A stretch of DNA of 64,000 nucleotides from Myxococcota bacterium (GTDB taxonomy: Bacteria > Myxococcota_A > Polyangia > HGW-17): positions 1 through 64,000 of the forward strand of contig JAHJMN010000002.1 of NCBI GenBank assembly GCA_018821305.1, given 5' to 3'. Below the pieces are notes generated by a model. The model made no database searches, was not told the origin of the DNA, and saw only the letters and a program-made list of their open reading frames with translations. Below, piece by piece: positions 58,516 through 64,000 of the stretch. Positions within the stretch are counted from its first letter, which is position 1. Every line of letters begins with the position of its first letter. Position numbers and translations under genes: made by a program.

Positions 58516-59915
58516 CTGAGGAGATAACTTTTTTTGTATTCTGCAACGGTAGATTTGAACCCCAGTTTGTCAGAGAAATGTTGTTTAAGTGATTCTGAAG
58601 ACGCAGGATCTCCATGATTTATAAAAACTTGTGCCGGTGGGGATTTCATTGAACTTAACCATCTTACAAGTTCGTCTCGGTCTGCATGTCCTGAAAAACC
58701 ACTTATTTTCTCAATATGAGCTTTCACAGGAACATATTCACCAAAAATTCTTACTTCTTCTGGTTTTTCAAGTATCTGACGACCAAGAGTACCAACAGCC
58801 TGATAACCAACAAATAAAATAGTACTTTCTTCTCTGCCTAAATTATTAACAAGATGGTGTTTGATCCGACCTCCAGTACACATTCCACTTCCGGCAATAA
58901 TGATTGAAACACCCTTAATATTATTTATTGCACGACTCTGATCAGCGGAACGACACATGGTTAAACCAGGGAAATCGTATGGAGAATTACCAGCGAGAAT
59001 AAGATCTCTGGTTTCTTCGTCAAACAACTCTGAGTGTTTTTTAAATATTTCCGTTACTGAAACAGCCATGGGACTATCAACAAAAGTCATTAAATGTGGA
59101 ATCCGCCGTTCTTTCAGCAGACCTGTCAGATGATAAAGGATTTCCTGTGTTCTTTCGACAGCAAAACCCGGAATGATAATATTTCCACCCCTTTTTGCCG
59201 TGTCATTTATAACCCGCTCCAATTCATCAGGAATACTTGCAACTGTTCCATGTGTGCGATCTCCATACGTGGATTCAACCACCATAAAATCAGCTTTCTG
59301 AAACTGGTATGGATCGTTAATTATAGGCAAATCCCAACGACCCACGTCACCGGAAAAAACAATGGTTTTTGTTTCCTGTCCGTCTTTGAACTCAATTTCA
59401 ATCATACTACTTCCAAAAATATGTCCTGCTTCAAAGAAAGATGCTCGTATATTATGTGCTACTTCGATTGGTTTTTTGTATGTAACCGGCGTAAAAAGCT
59501 TGATTGTTGCATCCACATCTTCTGCTTCATACAAAGGTTCGTATGGAAATGGACTCAGCCTGCCCTGTTTTTCATGTCGCCTTTTTTTACGCTTTACATC
59601 CTCCAATTGCAAGTGAGCACTATCATAAAGAAGATACTGAACAATCTCCAGAGTTGCAGGCGTACCATAAATACGTCCATGGAATCCATCCTTTACAAGT
59701 TTTGGTAACCGTCCACAGTGATCCAGATGTGCATGGGTGAGTAAAACACTTTTGATGCTTTTTAGATCCTCCACTGGTTTTTCCCAGTTTCTGGATTGAA
59801 GATTGCGCTCCTGATACATTCCACAATCAATCATTACGGATTCAGTGCCATTTTTAAATATGGTACATGACCCTGTTACGTTTCCTGCTGCACCTGCAAA
59901 AAGAATTTCTGCCAT
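58512..59915 (-). CDS. MBL-fold beta-CASP RNA metallo-hydrolase-like protein
   Basis: This 467-aa cytoplasmic protein belongs to the YSH1/CPSF-73-like branch of the metallo-beta-lactamase superfamily. It has AGNVTGSCT, HAHLDHCGRLP (H-x-H-x-D-H), AGHIFGSSMIEIE, FSGDVGRWD and the beta-CASP motifs (VVESTYGDRTH, GTGGRIKHHL-type ASGMCTGGRI segment, SGFSGHADRDELV). The likely activity is RNA endo- or exonucleolytic processing. The start is the ATG at 59915 with GGGAG upstream. It is transcribed after the CooC operon with a 75-nt gap. Confidence 0.9.
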   Translation of the reverse strand: MAEILFAGAAGNVTGSCTIFKNGTESVMIDCGMYQERNLQSRNWEKPVEDLKSIKSVLLTHAHLDHCGRLPKLVKDGFHGRIYGTPATLEIVQYLLYDSAHLQLEDVKRKKRRHEKQGRLSPFPYEPLYEAEDVDATIKLFTPVTYKKPIEVAHNIRASFFEAGHIFGSSMIEIEFKDGQETKTIVFSGDVGRWDLPIINDPYQFQKADFMVVESTYGDRTHGTVASIPDELERVINDTAKRGGNIIIPGFAVERTQEILYHLTGLLKERRIPHLMTFVDSPMAVSVTEIFKKHSELFDEETRDLILAGNSPYDFPGLTMCRSADQSRAINNIKGVSIIIAGSGMCTGGRIKHHLVNNLGREESTILFVGYQAVGTLGRQILEKPEEVRIFGEYVPVKAHIEKISGFSGHADRDELVRWLSSMKSPPAQVFINHGDPASSESLKQHFSDKLGFKSTVAEYKKSYLLS

Positions 59916-59990
59916 TATCAACTCCCGGTTAATGGTTAATACGTTTCTATTTTATCAACGGGATGATCAATTGCAAACAAGTTATCACAA

Positions 59991-60749
59991 TCAGAAAAAA
60001 TTGATTTTTTTAAATATTTTATCAAGTGCGTTCATGGAGATAGATGTATCAGATATTTTTGAGAGAGGTAAACCCATAGAATCACGCGTGGTTACTTCCT
60101 GATCTTGAGGAACTAAACCAATTACTGGCATTTCATTTTCTTTTAGAATATCAACTAGTTCTTCGTCGGGATAATCTACCCTGTTAAAAATAGTTCCGAT
60201 AGTCTCCGGGGGGCTGATAGTGTGGTCTTTAAGTGTTTTTAATGCAAGCAAAGTTGTATTTATTCCTCTTCGGGAATTATCCGTTACAAAAAAAGCCGCA
60301 TTTACCGTTTTCGTCACCTGCCTGTTGATCTGTTCAATACCAGCTTCAGCGTCAATAATGATTATATCAAAACTATCCGCTATCCTGCTTATTGTCTCCC
60401 GCAACAGGTTGTTTACACTACAAAAACACCCGGAAGTCTCCGTTTTTCCCATAACAAGAAGATTTATGGGACCAACGGCAGTAAGAGCAGAAAGAATCAG
60501 GTAGTCAATTATTTCACTGAGTCTGGCGGTTTCATCCTGTTTTGCTATGGATGCCTGACGAATAATCTCCAATCGGGCTTCACCAACTGTTACAAACCTA
60601 TCCGCACCTAGAGCCATTGCACAGCCCGTAGCAGGATCTGCGTCTATGACAAGAGTTTTAAGGCCTTTTTCAACTGCAATTTTTGCAGTTAAGGCAGAAA
60701 GAACTGTTTTCCCGGTTCCGCCTTTTCCCATAAAAGCAAGGGTCTTCAT
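59991..60749 (-). CDS. CooC/MinD-like P-loop ATPase, probable metallocluster maturation factor
   Basis: This 252-aa SIMIBI ATPase has the deviant Walker A MGKGGTGKTVLSA. The segment SGCFCSVNNLLR carries the CxC motif of CooC proteins, and DIIIIDAEAGIEQINR is the Walker B/switch region. CooC inserts nickel into carbon monoxide dehydrogenase; relatives act on other iron-sulfur or nickel enzymes. No CODH gene is in the window, so its client may be the HgdB/BcrC-like protein or a gene beyond the edge. It is last in a five-gene operon and overlaps the preceding gene by 4 nt. Confidence 0.88.
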   Translation of the reverse strand: MKTLAFMGKGGTGKTVLSALTAKIAVEKGLKTLVIDADPATGCAMALGADRFVTVGEARLEIIRQASIAKQDETARLSEIIDYLILSALTAVGPINLLVMGKTETSGCFCSVNNLLRETISRIADSFDIIIIDAEAGIEQINRQVTKTVNAAFFVTDNSRRGINTTLLALKTLKDHTISPPETIGTIFNRVDYPDEELVDILKENEMPVIGLVPQDQEVTTRDSMGLPLSKISDTSISMNALDKIFKKINFF

Positions 60750-61468
60750 ATGTTTCTCCTGTAATCAATTACTTTTCTTACGATTTCACATACATTCTTT
60801 TCATCACAGTCGTCACAATCTGCTTCAGAACAAACGATACCTTCTCTTTCCCAAGTCAATTTGCGATTATTTCCAGATATTATAGAGGCGGACAACTGCA
60901 ATTCAGATAATTTATTGTATAATTCCAAATTATTAATCCCAATAAAAATATCCATACGGTTAATTTCAGGGAAAATGCGTCTATATTCTTCCCTTACAAA
61001 TTGTGCAAAATTATAGGTTGAAAATATATTAGACCGCTCATAATCTATTCGGATCCATAGTTTTCCTGGTAGTCTTCTAATCATAATTCCTTTAAGAGTA
61101 TTTATCATATACATCAGATCCGTAATTTGGGAAAAAACAAGATCCGGTGGAGTTTCCAATTCGAAAGCAACCAAATAAAAAAAATTATCTATCACTGACC
61201 TGCTATCCAATTTATCACATAAATATATATTGTCATTTACAATATTTTTATTTAGAGTCCATAAATTAAAAACCATTGATAATGAACCTGGTTTTCCAAT
61301 TTCAATAGCAGTTTCTTCTGAAAGAACTATACGATAATTATGTTTGTCCGCTCTATGTGCAGCAATAGACTGTGCGGCGATCAGATCCCCGGAAGGAAAA
61401 CACGTAAACTCTTTTTTCAGGTCATTAAGCCTTTCAATAAGAGGATAATGATCATTGATTCCACTCAT
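60746..61468 (-). CDS. Unknown protein with C-terminal four-Cys motif in the activase operon
   Basis: This 240-aa cytoplasmic protein has an alpha/beta look, with EIGKPGSLSMVFNLWTL at about 57-73. A C-terminal Cys cluster VCSEADCDDCDEKNVC (C-x4-C-x2-C-x5-C) could bind an iron-sulfur cluster or zinc. It may correspond to proteins annotated 'carbon monoxide dehydrogenase beta subunit family' that accompany CooC and activases in anaerobes. I could not confirm that. It overlaps the activase gene and the CooC-like gene by 4 nt each, so it belongs to the same functional unit. Confidence 0.6.
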   Translation of the reverse strand: MSGINDHYPLIERLNDLKKEFTCFPSGDLIAAQSIAAHRADKHNYRIVLSEETAIEIGKPGSLSMVFNLWTLNKNIVNDNIYLCDKLDSRSVIDNFFYLVAFELETPPDLVFSQITDLMYMINTLKGIMIRRLPGKLWIRIDYERSNIFSTYNFAQFVREEYRRIFPEINRMDIFIGINNLELYNKLSELQLSASIISGNNRKLTWEREGIVCSEADCDDCDEKNVCEIVRKVIDYRRNI

Positions 61469-62241
61469 TTTTTTTCACTGTCTAATGCCCATAGTGCTGC
61501 GCCAAAGGCTCCAGCGTACATGGGATCTTCTGGATACTCCAATAAAACCATATCCGTCACTGTCCTGAGTTTATTTATAAAATATTTATTTTTAGCCAAC
61601 CCCCCACAAACCATCAGGGGGCCTGATGCGGTTATTCTTTTAAGCATAGTATTAGTTTTTAATGCAATGGACGAAATAATGGATGCGATGATATCCCCCG
61701 GATTTTCCCCGGAATTTAGTTTTCCAATAACTTCACTTTCTGCAAATACCGCACAATTAGAAACCATTTTTGAAACTCTTGTCGAAGAAAAAGCAAGATC
61801 TGAAATATCGGCGACATTTACGCCAATTATTTTTGCTGTAACTTCCAGGAACTTTCCACTTCCGGCCGCACATTTTTCATTATCTGCAATTAGAACAGGG
61901 TTACCACTGGTATCAATTGTTAAAGTATTTACAAAAAGAGCACCTGCGTCAACCACGGATAAAATTTCATTATTGTAATAAAAACATGCTTTTGCTGCAG
62001 CGTGCTCTGGAGTAAGACGAATTTTTGCAGGAGATCGGACCGTTGCCCAACCGGTAATAGCAGTTTTTTTTATTTGAAACCAGGCAATATTCGCTTCTAA
62101 AAGAGCTGCCTGATAAGAAGAAAACAATGTATCTTTGAAATTTCCAGATAAAGGCCTGGAATCCCTGCCGATGATTATTGAATCTTGCACAATGCATGTT
62201 TTTATATTTTTAAATCCTATATCAAACCCGGCTGTTATCAC
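61465..62241 (-). CDS. BadF/BadG/HgdC-type activase subunit with degenerate ATPase motifs
   Basis: This 258-aa member of the activator family of 2-hydroxyacyl-CoA dehydratases/benzoyl-CoA reductases keeps the two cluster cysteines (KCAAGSGKF and NCAVFAESEV) and the adenosine motif VCGGLAKN. However, the phosphate-1 motif reads DIGFKNIK (usual DxGS) and the phosphate-2 motif reads DAGALF (usual DIGGQD). It may therefore bind the 4Fe-4S cluster jointly with the intact partner at 62238 but not hydrolyse ATP itself. The genes overlap by 4 nt. Confidence 0.88.
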   Translation of the reverse strand: MITAGFDIGFKNIKTCIVQDSIIIGRDSRPLSGNFKDTLFSSYQAALLEANIAWFQIKKTAITGWATVRSPAKIRLTPEHAAAKACFYYNNEILSVVDAGALFVNTLTIDTSGNPVLIADNEKCAAGSGKFLEVTAKIIGVNVADISDLAFSSTRVSKMVSNCAVFAESEVIGKLNSGENPGDIIASIISSIALKTNTMLKRITASGPLMVCGGLAKNKYFINKLRTVTDMVLLEYPEDPMYAGAFGAALWALDSEKK

Positions 62242-63020
62242 GAAACAATCTCCTTGTTTCTTGCAAATATAGCGGCACCAATGGCTCCCATAAGTTGTGG
62301 ATCATGATTAAGTTTTGTGAGTTTGAGTTTCAGGATATCCTGAATATCCCTACATACAGCGGGATTTTTTGAAACGCCACCAGAAATACAGATATTATTA
62401 CGCAATTCAAGCTTACCAGCGAGTTGAGCGATTCTCCGGGCTGTTGTAATAGTTATTCCCCGGGCAATCTGTGCCGTTTTTTCTCCGTTAAGTAGATGTT
62501 GCATAACATCAAGTTCCATAAAAATACTGCATTTATTGGAAACAGGGAGCGACTTTGATGATTTCATAGCAATATATCCAAGTTCGGAGACAGACAAACC
62601 AAGAGTCTGAGCCATTATTTCAAGGGAGCGACCTGTTCCTGCTGCACATTTATCATTCATAACAAAATCATCCACAAATCCTCTCTCATCTACGCAAATT
62701 ATTTTACAATCTTGCCCACCTATATCTATTATAGTCCTGATTGTACTATTACTGAAAAATGCACCGGCACCATGGCAAGAGATCTCACTTTTATTTATAT
62801 CAGCAATTATAATTTCATACCGTCCATATCCCGTTGCACAAACACATGAAATATCATGTCTTTTTAAATCTCTTTTTTCCAGAACTGCTGAAAACACTTT
62901 CTCCGCGCTGGCTGATGGGTTTGAAATCCCTGATATTAAAGCAGTTGAAATTATATGATTATTTTTCAACAATACGGCCTTGGATGTATTGGATCCTATA
63001 TCTATACCACAGAAAATCAT
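62238..63020 (-). CDS. BadF/BadG/HgdC-type activase subunit (intact ATPase)
   Basis: This 260-aa archerase-type activase has intact motifs: FCGIDIGSNTSKAVLL, IDIGGQDCK, KCAAGTGRSLEIMAQ, KCSIFMELDVM and ICISGGVSKN. In the family a dimer holds one 4Fe-4S cluster between subunits, and ATP hydrolysis drives an electron at very low potential into the dehydratase or reductase. Here it likely pairs with the degenerate protein at 61465 to serve the HgdB/BcrC-like protein encoded upstream. Four-nt overlaps exist on both sides. Confidence 0.92.
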   Translation of the reverse strand: MIFCGIDIGSNTSKAVLLKNNHIISTALISGISNPSASAEKVFSAVLEKRDLKRHDISCVCATGYGRYEIIIADINKSEISCHGAGAFFSNSTIRTIIDIGGQDCKIICVDERGFVDDFVMNDKCAAGTGRSLEIMAQTLGLSVSELGYIAMKSSKSLPVSNKCSIFMELDVMQHLLNGEKTAQIARGITITTARRIAQLAGKLELRNNICISGGVSKNPAVCRDIQDILKLKLTKLNHDPQLMGAIGAAIFARNKEIVS

Positions 63021-64000
63021 TTCAGATTTTTCACTTTCTCATAAAAAGCCTGGATTCTGGTTCTGATTTGGCTCTTCCCACCGCCATAAAGTTCTCGAGT
63101 CAAAAGTAGAAATGGAGTTTCTTCTTTTCGAAATTCTTGACTCATAATCCATCCTTCTCCTGTCATCATTGAACAAAATTCGAGTTTTTCGATGATTACC
63201 GCGTCAACTTGATATTTTTTTACAGCCTCTTTAATTAGTTCAATTCTTTTTTCCGTATCGTTCATTATTCGTGGGCAAGACGGAGATCTCAAGTATCCTT
63301 CAGCAAGCGCGATAACAGGTTCTTCCTCCATTGAAATATCTCGGTCAAAATAACGAGAGCCAAGACAAATATTATCATAAACTATATTAGCTCCAATATT
63401 TTCTATTATTTCAAAGTGTTCAATTTCTTCAACGCAGTTGCCTGTAACCAGAACTCTCAGATTCTTTTCAATTTGTGGAGCGTTTTTTAGTTCTACTATC
63501 AGTTCATCAAGTTTTTCACAGGCGATATCCGGTGGTAACACAGTTGTTGCAATCATAACCATAAGAAAATCAGTTCCACTAAGTTTAATACCTCTGAAAC
63601 TTGAGACATTCCTCAATAGATTTCTTTTCCTCTGGTACAACTTAATTGAATCACGGATCTTTTGTTCTGAAAGTTTCAGTTTATATATAGACTCTATATG
63701 ATTAATTAGTTTTTGTAGTTCATTGATGTATTGATTCAGTGAGGCATCCGTTTTACTGTGAGGCACAAATAGCAAATAAGTCCATGGAGTCTGAATTTGA
63801 GCATAATTCCAATTATCATAGAGTCTCCGATTATGATCACAACCGTTCATAAAAACTATTCCATCTAAAAACCCATATGCACCGGAAAGACCCTTATCAA
63901 GAACTCTCCTCGGAAATGAACAATTTCCAGTTGAAAAATACATATCACCCCTGGATGTCCCCTCACTTTCCACTGCATTCAGCCTCACTGGAGTAAACCC
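63017..64000 (-). CDS. HgdB/BcrC-like (2-hydroxyacyl-CoA dehydratase/benzoyl-CoA reductase) subunit, 5' end outside the window
   Basis: The 327 residues seen are the C-terminal part; the frame stays open to the window edge (GFTPVRLNAVES precedes the first GTG), so that GTG is not the start. Cluster-type cysteines appear in TGNCSFPRR, MNGCDHNRRLYD and LEFCSMMTG, the positions used by dehydratase, benzoyl-CoA reductase and double-cubane reductase subunits. The segment RDISMEEEPVIALAEGYLRSPSCPR is also family-like. It is the probable acceptor of the two activases encoded next. Substrate unknown. Confidence 0.85.
   Translation of the reverse strand, partial: GFTPVRLNAVESEGTSRGDMYFSTGNCSFPRRVLDKGLSGAYGFLDGIVFMNGCDHNRRLYDNWNYAQIQTPWTYLLFVPHSKTDASLNQYINELQKLINHIESIYKLKLSEQKIRDSIKLYQRKRNLLRNVSSFRGIKLSGTDFLMVMIATTVLPPDIACEKLDELIVELKNAPQIEKNLRVLVTGNCVEEIEHFEIIENIGANIVYDNICLGSRYFDRDISMEEEPVIALAEGYLRSPSCPRIMNDTEKRIELIKEAVKKYQVDAVIIEKLEFCSMMTGEGWIMSQEFRKEETPFLLLTRELYGGGKSQIRTRIQAFYEKVKNLK

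Overview
The window is AT-rich, densely coded DNA from a Gram-negative and probably strictly anaerobic bacterium. Gram-negative character comes from signal peptides, lipoproteins, a prolipoprotein diacylglyceryl transferase and a predicted outer-membrane beta-barrel. Anaerobiosis is suggested by two BadF/BadG/HgdC-type activase systems and a ferredoxin-rich NuoE/NuoF/GltD-like complex. The Ser/Thr kinase (HRDISPQN loop, proline-rich linker, PEGA-like tail), the PP2C phosphatase, the thrombospondin-3/VWA lipoprotein and a Lgt with GRMGCSFAHDHPG resemble deltaproteobacterial or Myxococcota/Bradymonadota-like genomes. This placement is an inference; no rRNA or tRNA gene was seen.

Layout. 1-5.1 kb: a coiled-coil membrane protein and a 1354-aa TPR protein whose stop codon lies in a MITE-like element. 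5.2-9.5 kb: a giant fused activase/dehydratase-like protein. 9.8-12.1 kb: thioredoxin, then an orphan FliH/SctL-FliI/SctN pair. 12.2-15.6 kb (minus): a zinc-ribbon membrane protein, an FGE-sulfatase-like protein and a PP2C phosphatase in one overlapping operon. 15.8-22.5 kb: a DUF1460-like protein plus DUF3857/transglutaminase pair, an outer-membrane protein, tmk and miaA. 22.5-29.1 kb (minus): operon lgt, TPR lipoprotein, ABC ATPase, ABC permease fused to a GldG-like domain, DUF4340 protein. 29.4-33.9 kb (minus): NuoE-like, NuoF-like and GltD-like electron-transfer subunits. 34.0-39.1 kb (plus): a four-gene cassette of coiled-coil protein, unknown protein, AAA+ ATPase and GHKL ATPase. 39.0-45.9 kb (minus): a DUF2238-like membrane protein, VWA lipoprotein, dnaK, anti-sigma and ECF sigma factor. 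46-52.6 kb: a 59-aa protein, a repeat-rich 724-bp spacer, a Ser/Thr kinase, a TPR-like protein and gyrB. 53-59.9 kb: hybrid histidine kinase, two metallo-beta-lactamase-fold proteins, an SrkA-like kinase, a beta-hydroxyacid dehydrogenase and a muramidase-like protein. 60-64 kb (minus): a five-gene operon, each gene overlapping the next by 4 nt. It holds an HgdB/BcrC-like subunit (cut by the window edge), two activases, a Cys-motif protein and a CooC-like ATPase.

The three most distinctive things are: (i) the 60-64 kb operon, which looks like an ATP-driven low-potential reductase with a CooC-type maturation factor and one activase with degenerate ATPase motifs; (ii) the 34-39 kb coiled-coil/unknown/AAA+/GHKL cassette, which I could not assign to a known system; (iii) two families of dispersed intergenic repeats. 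One family is a 224-247 bp element with ~20-bp terminal inverted repeats (two full copies, two end fragments). The other is a GTCCTG...CAGGAC hairpin family (at least six copies). Both sit close to stop codons.
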